In this document: piece by piece, positions 53,529 through 62,600 of the stretch | Layout: every line of letters starts with the position of its first letter | Numbering within the stretch: position 1 is the stretch's first letter | The notes under the pieces: generated by a model | Database searches by the model: none | What the model saw: only the letters and a program-made list of their open reading frames with translations | What the model was told of the DNA's origin: nothing | Program-made: the position numbers and the translations under genes | From: an uncultured Eubacteriales bacterium | Lineage (GTDB): Bacteria; Bacillota; Clostridia; Oscillospirales; Oscillospiraceae | DNA length: 64,000 bases | NCBI GenBank assembly: GCA_900315595.1 | Contig: OMZQ01000006.1 | Coordinates: forward strand, 93,221-157,220 | Direction of reading: 5' to 3'

Positions 53529-53559
53529 AAAACGCCCGCGCCTCCGGAACGGAGGGGCG
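53529..53559 (-). terminator. Probable terminator after the DUF4867 gene
   Basis: CCTCCG/CGGAGG with flanking CGCCC/GGGCG pairs (53533-53559) followed on the minus strand by TTTTGCC. Confidence 0.5.
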
Positions 53560-53578
53560 GACGCTTGCCGGTTCCCGG

Positions 53579-54223
53579 TTACTTGCAAAGGTCGGCGGCG
53601 AGATCCAGATTCTCTCCGCGCAGGCGCACCGCCGCGCCGCGCGCAGCCTGGGCGCTCTCGGCATGGGCCAGGAGCCACTTGTTGCGCGCCCAGAGAAGGC
53701 GGTCCTCGTCGTTCTGCGGGACGATCTCCGGCTTTGCCAGATTCGTGCCGTGAGGCAGGACCACCAGAACCTTGAAGCCCCGGCCCGGTGCGGCGGAGCA
53801 TGGCGCAAAATGGAGGGTCGAGGCGTAGAGCTCGATCAGCGTTCCGGCGGGAACGCGGAAGGCGGCGACCGTGGTGGTGTCCAGATACCCGTCCGTCATA
53901 TCCTCCCGTCTGCCCAGCAGGAGGATGAAATCCTCCGTTCCCAGGTTCAGCTCGCTGCTGCGGTGGTATTCCAGGCAGTTGAGCTTCGTATTGCGGCCGT
54001 TGCACCAGCCGAGCTCAACAGGCAGGCCGCCGAAGGCGCGGTCGGAGAGCGCCTTTGCCACGGGCAGGGCCATCAGCTCCGGCTGCTCAGCCACGTAGGC
54101 CGTGCCGGTCTCCGGCATCGGAGAGACGGCCTCCAGGGTCGCAAGCAGCGGCTCCAGGTCGTAGCCGGACATTACCCTGCCATACCGGGCAAATTCAGGA
54201 TCAAATACGGAATGAATCTTCAT
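53579..54223 (-). CDS. DUF4867-family protein
   Basis: 214 residues, cytoplasmic, no membrane segment. The core ELGWCNGRNTKLNCLEYHRSSELNLGTEDFILLLGRREDM, with AFRVPAGTLIELYASTLHFAPC, fits the DUF4867 family as I know it; the conserved Cys, His, Glu and the cupin-like FRVPAG-ELYASTLH pattern suggest a metal-binding cupin fold, perhaps a sugar-acid or sugar-phosphate isomerase-like enzyme. Relatives occur next to sugar-catabolism genes, but here it stands alone with its own promoter, divergent from ychF. The function is unknown. Confidence 0.75.
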   Translation of the reverse strand: MKIHSVFDPEFARYGRVMSGYDLEPLLATLEAVSPMPETGTAYVAEQPELMALPVAKALSDRAFGGLPVELGWCNGRNTKLNCLEYHRSSELNLGTEDFILLLGRREDMTDGYLDTTTVAAFRVPAGTLIELYASTLHFAPCSAAPGRGFKVLVVLPHGTNLAKPEIVPQNDEDRLLWARNKWLLAHAESAQAARGAAVRLRGENLDLAADLCK

Positions 54224-54266
54224 GACAGTACCTCCCCGACGCGGACCGCGCCGTTTTCTCGCTTCG

Positions 54267-54294
54267 ATTATACCACGCCGTGCCGGATTTGCAA
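54267..54294 (-). promoter_or_regulatory. Promoter of the DUF4867 gene
   Basis: Read on the minus strand: TTGCAA (54289-54294), a 16-bp spacer and TATAAT (54267-54272). Confidence 0.7.
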
Positions 54295-54348
54295 GCCCCG
54301 TCCGATCCGCCCGCCGGGCAAAAACTCAGAAAATCTCATCAAAGGGGA

Positions 54349-54377
54349 TTGAGAATTTCGGCGGGATGTGGTATAGT
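54349..54377 (+). promoter_or_regulatory. ychF promoter
   Basis: TTGAGA at 54349-54354, a 17-bp spacer and TATAGT at 54372-54377. It may also drive dapA-dapB-ddh downstream. Confidence 0.8.
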
Positions 54378-54423
54378 GTAACAATAAAACTGCGATCCCA
54401 TCAAAGGAGATGTCATTCACACT

Positions 54424-55500
54424 ATGAAATTAGGTATCGTGGGTCTGCCCGGCGTGGGCAAGACGACGCTTTACAATGCGCTGACCGGCTCAAAGGCGGA
54501 GACCGGCGGCTACATGGGCGCATCCGCCAAGGCCAACATCGGCCAGGCCAAGGTGCCCGACGAGCGCCTGGACTGGCTGGCCGAATACTATAAGCCCAAG
54601 AAGTACTCCCCCGCCAGCATCGACTTCGTGGACGTGGCAGGCGTGAGCAAGGGGACGGGCCGCGGCAATTCGGTTTTGCAGAACATCCGTCAGGTGGACG
54701 CTCTGGTCCACGTGGTCCGCTGCTTTGACAACGCCTCCCTCTTCCCCGATCCCGCAGACGCCCGCTCCGACGCAGAGACCCTGGAGCTGGAGCTGATCCT
54801 GGCCGACATTGAGGTCGTGGAGCGCCGCCTGGAAAAAGCCAGGAAATATCTCAAGGCCGGCGACAAGAAATATAAGCATGAAAGCGAGATGTGCGAGGCG
54901 CTTCTGGCTCATCTCTCCGACGGCAAGCCCGCCCGCAGCTTCGCCTTCACCGACGAAGACAAGGACATCCTGCAGGACGGCGGCCTGCTCTCCACAAAGC
55001 CGGTCATCTACGCCGCCAATCTGGACGAGGACGGCATGGCCGACTACCGGAACAACGCCCAGTTCCTGGCGATCTCCGCCCTGGCGGCGGAGCAGGGCGC
55101 GGCAGTCCTTCCCGTGGCAGCCAAGTTCGAGGAGGACATCATGGATATGGAGCCTGAGGACGCGCAGATGTTCATGGAGGAGCTCGGGCTGACGGAGCGC
55201 GGACTGGACCGTCTGATCAAGACCTCCTACGAGCTGCTGGGCTATATCTCCTTCCTCACCGCCGGTCCCGACGACGTCCACGCCTGGACGATCACCCGCG
55301 GGACCAAGGCGCCCAAGGCTGCCGGCAAGATCCACTCCGACATTGAGCGCGGCTTCATCCGCGCCGAGGTGGTAGCCTTCGAGGACCTGAAGGCCTGCGG
55401 CACGATGGCGAACGCCAAGGCGAAGGGTCTGTTCCGCAGCGAGGGCAAGGAGTACGTGATGAAGGACGGCGACATCGTCAACTTCCTGTTCAACGTGTAA
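54424..55500 (+). CDS. ychF: Redox-regulated ATPase YchF (OLA1 family)
   Basis: 358 residues. Obg-type P-loop protein that prefers ATP. G1 is GLPGVGKTTLYNALTG (residues 7-22), G3 is IDFVDVAGVSKG, and the usual NKxD is replaced by YAANLDED, as expected for the ATP-specific subfamily. A coiled-coil domain (about 125-200) and a C-terminal TGS domain (AWTITRGTKAPKAAGKIHSDIERGFIRAEV) follow. It associates with ribosomes in other bacteria. 19 bp before dapA. Confidence 0.97.
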   Translation: MKLGIVGLPGVGKTTLYNALTGSKAETGGYMGASAKANIGQAKVPDERLDWLAEYYKPKKYSPASIDFVDVAGVSKGTGRGNSVLQNIRQVDALVHVVRCFDNASLFPDPADARSDAETLELELILADIEVVERRLEKARKYLKAGDKKYKHESEMCEALLAHLSDGKPARSFAFTDEDKDILQDGGLLSTKPVIYAANLDEDGMADYRNNAQFLAISALAAEQGAAVLPVAAKFEEDIMDMEPEDAQMFMEELGLTERGLDRLIKTSYELLGYISFLTAGPDDVHAWTITRGTKAPKAAGKIHSDIERGFIRAEVVAFEDLKACGTMANAKAKGLFRSEGKEYVMKDGDIVNFLFNV

Positions 55501-55519
55501 GATCCAAAAGGAGACCTTT

Positions 55520-56407
55520 ATGGAAAAGAAGCACATTTTTACCGGCGCTGCCACCGCGATCGTCACGCCGATGAACGATTCCGGCGTGGACTATGAGGCT
55601 CTCGGGAAGCTGATCGACTGGCAGATCGCCTCCGGCATCTCCGCCATCGTCGTCTGCGCGACCACCGGCGAGGCCCCGACCCTGACTGACAACGAGCACT
55701 GCAAGGTGCTGGAGTTCGCGATTCGCCGCGCCGACCGCAAGATCCCGATCATCGCCGGCACCGGCTCGAACGACACCGGCCACGCGATTATGATGACGCA
55801 GTACGCCTGCGCCATCGGCGCAAGCGCCGTGCTCTGCGTCACGCCCTACTACAACCGGCCCACCCAGACCGGACTGATCGCCAGCTACACCGCGATCGCG
55901 GACGCCTCCTCGGTCCCGGTCATCCTCTACAACGTCCCCTCCCGGACCGGCACGAACGTTGAGCCGCAGACCTTCGGCGTTCTGGCCGATCACCCCAGGA
56001 TCTGCGCCATCAAGGAGGCCAGCGGCAACATCTCCAAGATCGCCGAGACCATCCGCGTGGTGGGCGACCGTCTGGACGTCTACTCCGGCAACGACGATCA
56101 GATCGTGCCCATCCTCTCTCTGGGCGGCAAGGGCGTCATCTCCACCTTCTCCAACATCATGCCCGCCGAGGCTGCGGCGATCTGCCGCATGTTCTTTGCC
56201 GGCGACGTGAAGGGCAGCGCGGCCCTGCAGCTCAAGCTCCTGCCGCTGATCCACGCCCTGTTCAGCCAGACCAACCCCATCCCCATCAAGGCTGCTCTGG
56301 CCCGAATGGGCCTGATCCGCGACCAGCTCCGTCTGCCGATGACGCCGATGGAGGAGCCCTTCCGCAGCCGGCTCTACGACGAGATGGCTGCCCTCGGTCT
56401 GATTTAA
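55520..56407 (+). CDS. dapA: 4-hydroxy-tetrahydrodipicolinate synthase
   Basis: 295 residues. TIM-barrel aldolase joining pyruvate and aspartate semialdehyde. Features: ATAIVTPMNDSGVDYEALGKLIDWQ, CATTGEAPTLTDNEH, the catalytic Tyr in VTPYYNRPTQTGL, and the Schiff-base lysine in ICAIKEASGNI. First enzyme of the lysine/diaminopimelate branch. It follows ychF by 19 bp and precedes dapB by 10 bp. Confidence 0.98.
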   Translation: MEKKHIFTGAATAIVTPMNDSGVDYEALGKLIDWQIASGISAIVVCATTGEAPTLTDNEHCKVLEFAIRRADRKIPIIAGTGSNDTGHAIMMTQYACAIGASAVLCVTPYYNRPTQTGLIASYTAIADASSVPVILYNVPSRTGTNVEPQTFGVLADHPRICAIKEASGNISKIAETIRVVGDRLDVYSGNDDQIVPILSLGGKGVISTFSNIMPAEAAAICRMFFAGDVKGSAALQLKLLPLIHALFSQTNPIPIKAALARMGLIRDQLRLPMTPMEEPFRSRLYDEMAALGLI

Positions 56408-56417
56408 GGAGGCACGG

Positions 56418-57161
56418 ATGAAGCTGATGATTCACGGCGCCTGCGGGCGCATGGGCCGGGTGGTGCAGCGGGTCTTCCGCGAGAAGCTGCCGGACGCCGA
56501 CCTGATTCTGGTCGATCCGATGGCAAAGGACGGCGAGGCCTACACCGCCCTGGCCGACTATGACGGCAAGGTCGACTGCATCGTGGACTTTTCCCATCAT
56601 TCGGCGGCCCCGGCACTGACGGCCTACGCCGTGGCGACGAGGACGCCCCTTGTGATCGCCACCACCGGTCAGACCGAGGCGGAGCTTGCCTGCATCGAGG
56701 CTGCGGCAAAGACCGTGCCCGTCCTGTTCGCCAGCAACTTTTCGCTCGGCATCGTCGTGCTGACCGCTTTGGCGCGGCAGGCGGCGAAGGCCTTTCCGGA
56801 CGCCGACATCGAGATCGTGGAGACCCACCACAACCGAAAGCTCGACGTGCCCAGCGGCACGGCCCTGACCCTGGGCCGGGCGATCCAGTCCGTCCGTCCG
56901 GGCAGCCGCCTGGTGATCGGGCGGCACGAAAACGGAAAGCGCGAGCCGGACGAGATCGACGTGCACTCCCTGCGTATGGGCAACATCGTCGGCATACATG
57001 AAATACATATCTGCACCGATACGCAGACGCTCACCCTCCGCCACGAGGCCCACGACCGCGCCCTCTTTGCCGAAGGCGCTCTGACCGCCGTGCAGTGGGT
57101 GGTTACGATGGAGCCGGGCCTCTACGATATGGAGGGGATCCTCTCGTCGATCCTGGCGTAA
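56418..57161 (+). CDS. dapB: 4-hydroxy-tetrahydrodipicolinate reductase
   Basis: 247 residues. N-terminal NAD(P) motif GACGRMGR, VDFSHHSAAPALTAYA, and the catalytic EIVETHHNRKLDVPSGTALTL with the conserved His-His and Lys. It reduces the DapA product. 10 bp after dapA with GGAGG, 36 bp before ddh. Confidence 0.98.
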   Translation: MKLMIHGACGRMGRVVQRVFREKLPDADLILVDPMAKDGEAYTALADYDGKVDCIVDFSHHSAAPALTAYAVATRTPLVIATTGQTEAELACIEAAAKTVPVLFASNFSLGIVVLTALARQAAKAFPDADIEIVETHHNRKLDVPSGTALTLGRAIQSVRPGSRLVIGRHENGKREPDEIDVHSLRMGNIVGIHEIHICTDTQTLTLRHEAHDRALFAEGALTAVQWVVTMEPGLYDMEGILSSILA

Positions 57162-57197
57162 GCGTACGAACTTTTCAATTTTTCAGGAGGAAGGTTT

Positions 57198-58184
57198 ATG
57201 AAAACCCGCATCGCAATCCTTGGTTACGGCAATCTGGGGCGCGGGGCGGAGGCCGCCATCTCTCGCTGCGACGATCTGGAGCTGGTCTGCGTCTTTACCC
57301 GCCGCGACCCTGCCGGTTTGCACCTGCATACCCCCGGCGTGCCCGTTTATCCGGTCGAGCAGGCGGAGCGAATGACCGATCAGATCGACGTCCTTCTGCT
57401 CTGCGGCGGCAGCGCCACCGACCTGCCCGTCCAGACGCCGAAGTACGCCGCCGCGTTCCACGTGGTGGACAGCTTCGACACCCACGCGAAAATTCCCGCG
57501 CACTTTGCCGCGACGGACGCCGCCGCAAAGGCGGGCGGCAAGGTCGCCCTGATCTCCTGCGGCTGGGACCCCGGTCTGTTCAGCCTGGCCCGGCTCTATG
57601 CCGGAGCCTTTTTGCCGGACGGCAAGGATGAGACCTTCTGGGGCCGCGGCGTCAGCCAGGGCCACTCCGACGCAATCCGCCGGATCGAGGGCGTTCTGGA
57701 TGCGCGGCAGTATACCGTGCCCGTTGCCGCCGCCGTGGAGCGGGTCCGCGCAGGGGAGCAGCCGGTTCTGACCGCCCGCGACAAGCATCTGCGCGAATGC
57801 TACGTAGTCGCCGCGCCCGGGGCAGACAAGGCCCGGATCGAGCGCGAGATCAAGACCATGCCGTATTACTTTGACGAGTATAACACGACCGTCACCTTCA
57901 TCACCGCCGAGGAAATGGCCCGCGACCACAGCGGGATGCCGCACGGCGGCTCCGTCCTCCGCAGCGGCAAGACCGGCTGGGACGAGGGCAGCACCGAGAC
58001 CATTGAGCTCTCCCTGAAGCTGGAATCCAACCCGGAGTTCACCGGCTCCGTTCTGGCTGCCTGCGCCAGAGCCGTCCACCGGATGGCCCGCGAGGGCATG
58101 ACGGGCTGCAAGACGATCTTTGACGTGCCGCCCGCCTGGCTGAGCCCGCGCAGCGGCGAGGATCTTCGCAGCCATCTTCTGTGA
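57198..58184 (+). CDS. ddh: meso-Diaminopimelate D-dehydrogenase
   Basis: 328 residues. NADP motif ILGYGNLGRGAEAAI, CGGSATDLPVQTPKYAAAFHVVDSFDTH, SCGWDPGLFSLARLY and GRGVSQGHSDAIRRI are characteristic. It makes meso-DAP directly from tetrahydrodipicolinate with ammonia, bypassing the acylated intermediates. AGGAGG lies 8 nt before ATG 57198. It completes dapA-dapB-ddh, a short route to lysine and peptidoglycan precursor. Confidence 0.97.
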   Translation: MKTRIAILGYGNLGRGAEAAISRCDDLELVCVFTRRDPAGLHLHTPGVPVYPVEQAERMTDQIDVLLLCGGSATDLPVQTPKYAAAFHVVDSFDTHAKIPAHFAATDAAAKAGGKVALISCGWDPGLFSLARLYAGAFLPDGKDETFWGRGVSQGHSDAIRRIEGVLDARQYTVPVAAAVERVRAGEQPVLTARDKHLRECYVVAAPGADKARIEREIKTMPYYFDEYNTTVTFITAEEMARDHSGMPHGGSVLRSGKTGWDEGSTETIELSLKLESNPEFTGSVLAACARAVHRMAREGMTGCKTIFDVPPAWLSPRSGEDLRSHLL

Positions 58185-58621
58185 TGAAGCGTCTGCTCTA
58201 TATCGTCTGGCAGTACACCTGGGGCCTGCTCCAGAATCTGGCGGGCGGTACGATCTACGCCTTCTATCGCCTGCGCGGCTGCCCGCACTTTGCCTATCAG
58301 GGGGCGCTGGCCGTGATCTGGCCGGTCCGGTCCGGCAGCATGTCGTTGGGCCGCTTTCTCTTTCTGCATGAAAGCTACCGCCCCGGCGACCGTGCGCTGC
58401 TGGCCCACGAATACGGACATACGATCCAATCGCTGATTTTAGGCCCGCTCTATCTTTTCGTCATCGGTCTGCCCTCCCTGCTCTGGGCTGGTCTGCCCGT
58501 CTTCCAGCGGCGGCGGCATGACAGGCACGTCTCCTATTACAGCTTCTACCCCGAAAAATGGGCAAACGCCCTCGGCGCCCGCTTCGCCCGGCCGCGCCGG
58601 GACCCGGAGGCCCGTCCGTAG
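58184..58621 (+). CDS. Small membrane protein with HExxH zinc motif, unknown function
   Basis: 145 residues. It contains ALLAHEYGHTIQSLILGPLYLFVIGLPSLLWAG: HEYGH (about residues 71-75) is a zincin-type HExxH immediately before a hydrophobic segment of about 20 residues; a further amphipathic/hydrophobic N-terminus (YIVWQYTWGLLQNLAGGTIYAFY) may touch the membrane. After the helix the chain is basic and Arg-rich (FQRRRHDRHVSYYSFYPEKWANALGARF), with YPEKWAN near the end. The start is ATG 58184, overlapping the ddh stop (TGATG), so it is coupled to ddh; a GTG at 58181 is an alternative. No named family is recognised. Confidence 0.75.
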   Translation: MKRLLYIVWQYTWGLLQNLAGGTIYAFYRLRGCPHFAYQGALAVIWPVRSGSMSLGRFLFLHESYRPGDRALLAHEYGHTIQSLILGPLYLFVIGLPSLLWAGLPVFQRRRHDRHVSYYSFYPEKWANALGARFARPRRDPEARP

Positions 58622-58638
58622 GGACGCCGGAAGCCTGC

Positions 58639-58687
58639 AAAAGATTCCGTAATGCTGAACGGAAATTCGGCATTGCGGAATCTTTTT
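58639..58687 (+). terminator. Terminator of the dap operon
   Basis: AAAAGATTCCG-TAATGC (58639-58655) pairs with GCATT-GCGGAATCTTTT (58670-58686) with one internal mismatch pair, followed by TTTTGC. Confidence 0.85.
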
Positions 58688-58752
58688 GCTTTTCCCGGTC
58701 CGTTTTTTCGACGGAAAATATCGCCGGTTCGCAAATTTTCATGAGTTTTCGC

Positions 58753-58781
58753 TTGCCCTTTTTGGGGCTATCTGCTATAAT
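58753..58781 (+). promoter_or_regulatory. rlmB promoter
   Basis: TTGCCC at 58753-58758, a 17-bp spacer and TATAAT at 58776-58781. Confidence 0.75.
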
Positions 58782-58830
58782 AGATTGGATATTTAGTAGA
58801 GTAGCGGCACTATGCCGTTTGGAGACTGCC

Positions 58831-59637
58831 ATGAAACGAGAAAATCAACCGAAAACGAGAAATCCGCGCGAGCTTGCGCCGCTTGAGCTGTCCGAGGGAC
58901 TGATCGAGGGACGCAACGCTCTGACCGAAGCCCTGAAAAGCGGCCGCGCCATCGACAAGGTCTACGTGGCCGACGGCAGCACGGACCGCTCCCTGGCCCG
59001 CCTGACCGCACTGGCGAAGGAGGCCGGGGCAGTGATCGTGCCCACGGACCGGCGGAAGCTGGACCAAATGAGCCCCACCGGCGCCCATCAGGGCGTGATC
59101 GCCGCCGTTGCAGCCCATGACTACGCCTCGGTGGACGACATCCTGGCCCTGGCCGAGTCGCGGGGCGAGCCGCCGCTGATCGTGATCTGCGACGAGCTCT
59201 CCGATCCCCACAATCTCGGCGCGATCCTCCGCACCGCAGAGTGCGCCGGGGCGCACGGCGTCATCATTCCCAAGCGACGCAGCGTCGGGCTGACCGCCGT
59301 GGTCGCAAAGACCTCCGCCGGAGCAGTGGAATATCTGCCCGTGGCGCGGGTGTCCAACATCCATCAGACGATCCTTACGCTCAAGGAGCGGGGCGTCTGG
59401 GTCTACGGCACCGCCGCCGACGCCGACAGCGGTCTGTACCGCACCGATCTGACCGGACCGAGCGCCATCGTCATCGGCAACGAGGGCGAGGGCATGAGCA
59501 AGCTCGTCCGCGAGAGCTGCGACGTTCTGGTCAGCATTCCCCTGATGGGAAAAATCTCCTCGCTCAACGCCTCTGCAGCCGCAGCAGTCATGCTGTACGA
59601 GGCTCTGCGGCAGAGGACGACGGAAAGACACAGATAG
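58831..59637 (+). CDS. rlmB: 23S rRNA (guanosine-2'-O-)-methyltransferase, TrmH/SpoU family
   Basis: 268 residues. The N-terminal substrate-binding domain (EGRNALTEALKSGRAIDKVYVA) is followed by the SPOUT knot: DPHNLGAILRTAECAGAHGVI, IVIGNEGEGMSKLVRESCD, and IPLMGKISSLNASAAAAVMLYEAL. It 2'-O-methylates 23S rRNA (relatives: G2251). The start ATG 58831 follows TTTGGAG; an in-frame extension upstream crosses the terminator and promoter. It lies 19 bp before the giant protein gene. Confidence 0.93.
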   Translation: MKRENQPKTRNPRELAPLELSEGLIEGRNALTEALKSGRAIDKVYVADGSTDRSLARLTALAKEAGAVIVPTDRRKLDQMSPTGAHQGVIAAVAAHDYASVDDILALAESRGEPPLIVICDELSDPHNLGAILRTAECAGAHGVIIPKRRSVGLTAVVAKTSAGAVEYLPVARVSNIHQTILTLKERGVWVYGTAADADSGLYRTDLTGPSAIVIGNEGEGMSKLVRESCDVLVSIPLMGKISSLNASAAAAVMLYEALRQRTTERHR

Positions 59638-59656
59638 TTTGGAGTGCGTTCACAAC

Positions 59657-62600
59657 ATGAAAAAGCACAGAAAACAAAACCAGAAGCCGACGCCCGCGCC
59701 GCAGACCGCTGCGCCGGCAGGCCGCTCTGACGACGACTTCGCCCGCCAGCTTGCCGCGCTGTTTCGCAGCGAGCTTGGCACGGAGGCGGACGCCGCACCG
59801 GCAGAGCAGCCGGAGACGCCGCACCGACCGGAGCTGTCCGAGATCGTGATCCCCGCACCCGCAGCCGAAGCGGAGAACGCGCCGCAGACCGAGGCCCTCC
59901 GCCTGGATCTGTCTGAGCTGCTGGGCCATGCCGATTCGGAGCCGGCCCCGGCCGCCCCGCCGGAGCCGCTCCCGCTGACGGAGGAGCCGCTTCCGACCCC
60001 GGAGCGCGACGCGCCCGAGCAGGAGTTCCTGCTTGCACTCGACCAGATCCAGAGCGTCGCCTCCCCCACTCCTGCGCAGCAGGAGCCCGAGGAATCGGCT
60101 CCCGACCCCGCGCAGCAAGGCGCGGAGGACGCGGAGACCCGCTCCGCACCGGAGCCGGAGCCTAAACAGGAGCCGGAGCCTAAACAGGAACCGGAGCCTA
60201 AACAGGAACCGGAGCCTGAACAGGAACCGAAGCCGGAGCAAAGCGGCAAGCGCTCCGGGCCGGAGGAGATCACGCTGAGCCGCCGGGCGCTTCGTGCGCG
60301 CCGCAAGGCCGCCAAACGCGCAGACCGGAAACGGCAGGGCTCCGATCCCGCTCCCGCCGCCGAGACGGAGCCGATCCACGCGCCGGCGCTTCGCATGGAC
60401 GCGGAGGAGCTTCCTCCGAAGCAGGCGGAGCCGGAGCCGTCGGACGGTGCGCTTTGGTCGGACGAGGCCCTTTTTGCCGCGATCGACGATCTGCTGGCGC
60501 ACGACGCCTTCTCGCCGCGCGAGCCTGCGGTGCAGAACCGGCCCCTGGAGGCGAAGTTCATCCCCTATGAGCCGGAACCCGAGCCGGAACCGGAACCCGA
60601 GCCGGAACCGGAACCCAAGCCCGCTCGCTTCTGGACCCAGGAGGCGCCGCGCAAGCCGATGCCCGAACCCGAGCCGGAGCCGGAACCGGAGGACCGCGAG
60701 CCCACCATCCGCATGAACCTCTCCACCGAGGTTCCGGTCATCACCCGGCCCCTGCCCTCGCTGGAGGAGCTCTTCGGCCCGAAGGACGAGGCCGCTCCCC
60801 CGCCGGAGCCCCCTGCCGTCCCCGAAGTGACCTGGGACGCCCTGCCCTCGCTGGACGAGCTGTTCGGCAAGCAGGCTGCGGAGCCGGTCTCCGCTCTGCC
60901 GCCCGAACCGCCTTCGCCCGAGCCGGAGGAGCCCCATTTTACCGCCGAAGCTGAGCAGATCCGCTTTCCGCTGGAATCGGAGCGCAGCAGAAGGCGGGAT
61001 GCCCGCCGGAAAAAACGCGGCTGGCTCTCGGAGCTGCTCCATCCCCACCCGGAACCCGAATTTTACTTTGAATCCGACCGCGAGCCGGAGCCGGAACCGG
61101 AGCAAGGCGACGAGGACGAGGGTCCTCTGCCCGATCAGCTCCCGCTGGACGGCTTCGCCTCCGATTTCTCCGCCGCCGGAGAATGGGGTCTGCCCAACCA
61201 GCTTCCGCTGGACGACGGCTTCGCCCCGTCTCTGCCCCAACGCGGCGGAGACCAGATCCCCGACTGGCTGCGGCACCGCCGCGATTCCGGCGAGACCGCG
61301 CCGGACGCGGAGATCCCCGACTGGCTCAAGTCGCTTGCCGCTTCGGACGAGGTGATCCTCCCGGCGAAGCCGCGGCAGGAGACTGCCCCTGCGCCGGAAG
61401 CGCCCGCGCCGGAAGCGCCCGCGCCGGAAGCGCCCGCGCCGGAAGCGCCCGCGCCGGAAGCGCCCGCGCCGGAAGCGCCTGCGCCGAAAGCACCTGCGCC
61501 GAAAGCACCTGCGCCGAAAGCACCTGCTCCCCAGCCGCGCGTCCGGACCGCACCGGAGCCCGAAGCTGCGGACGGCCCGGATCTGATCCCGCAGGTCCGG
61601 ATGCAGACCGACCCCACCGCGCCGCGTACCGGCGTTCTCCATCTGGAGGACCTGCTGGCTGCCGCCGTGCCGATCGAGGAAACGGCGCGCCCGGCGAAGG
61701 CCGGCGCCGCCGTGGAAGCGCCGCGCAAGCGAAAGACCCGCGCCAATCCCGCCCCGGAGACCCCTGTCGCCCCGCCCGCACCGAAGCGCCCCGCGCCGGA
61801 AACGCCTGCCGCCGAGCCTGAACCGAAGCAGACTGCCCCGACGAGGCCCGCCGCCCCGAAGCAGACGGCGGAGCAGAAGGACTCCGCTCCCGCAGAGAAG
61901 CCCGTCAGGGCGGAACCGTCCGCCGGGACGGAGAAGCCTGCTGCCCGGGAAAAGACCGCGCAGACCCGGCCGGAGCGCCCCGCCGCCCCGGATCCGGAGC
62001 GCGTGTTCCAGCCGGTGCAGAAGCCCAGGACGCCGACCGGCGAGCCGGTGGTCTCTGCCTCCGTGCGCTCCCGCAGAGCCGCGCAGACCGAGGAGACCGA
62101 GCCCGAGCCCCAGCCCGCCCGCCCCGCGCGGCGCGAGACCGCGCAGCGCCCGGCTCCGGCGAAGCGCCCGGACGAATCCGAGCGTCCGATCCTGCACCCG
62201 GAGGAAGCCTACCGCAAATACTCCCGCGCGCTTTCCTCCGTCGGCTCCCGTCTGGTATTGACCGGTCTGTTCAGCCTGCTCAGTCTGTTTTTGACCCTCT
62301 ATTTGCTTCTGGACTGGAAGTTCCTGCCTGAGATCTTCTCAGGCGGCACCTCCGTCTACGTTCTGCTGCTTCTGCTGGCGGCTATGGTGCTGACCAACCT
62401 GAAGCTCTATGCGGACGCGGTGCGCAGCCTGTTCCGAAAGCCGCACAGCCCCGATCTGCTTCTGACCGTCGCCACGGTCTTTACCGCTCTTGACGCCGCG
62501 CAGGCGGCGCAGTCCGTCCGGCCTCCCTTCGTGGTCGTCATCGGTCTGCTGCTCCTGCTCTCGCTCTGGGGCAAATACGATCACAGCATGGCGCTTCTTG

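Noticed and set aside
61391..61525. Short tandem repeats considered as CRISPR or origin iterons
   Set aside because: They are in frame inside a coding sequence and encode a regular pentapeptide repeat.
59588..62197. An 869-residue Arg/Gly-rich open frame on the minus strand
   Set aside because: It is the reverse of the Pro/Glu-rich repeats of the giant gene; the repeats remove stop codons from the antisense frames.
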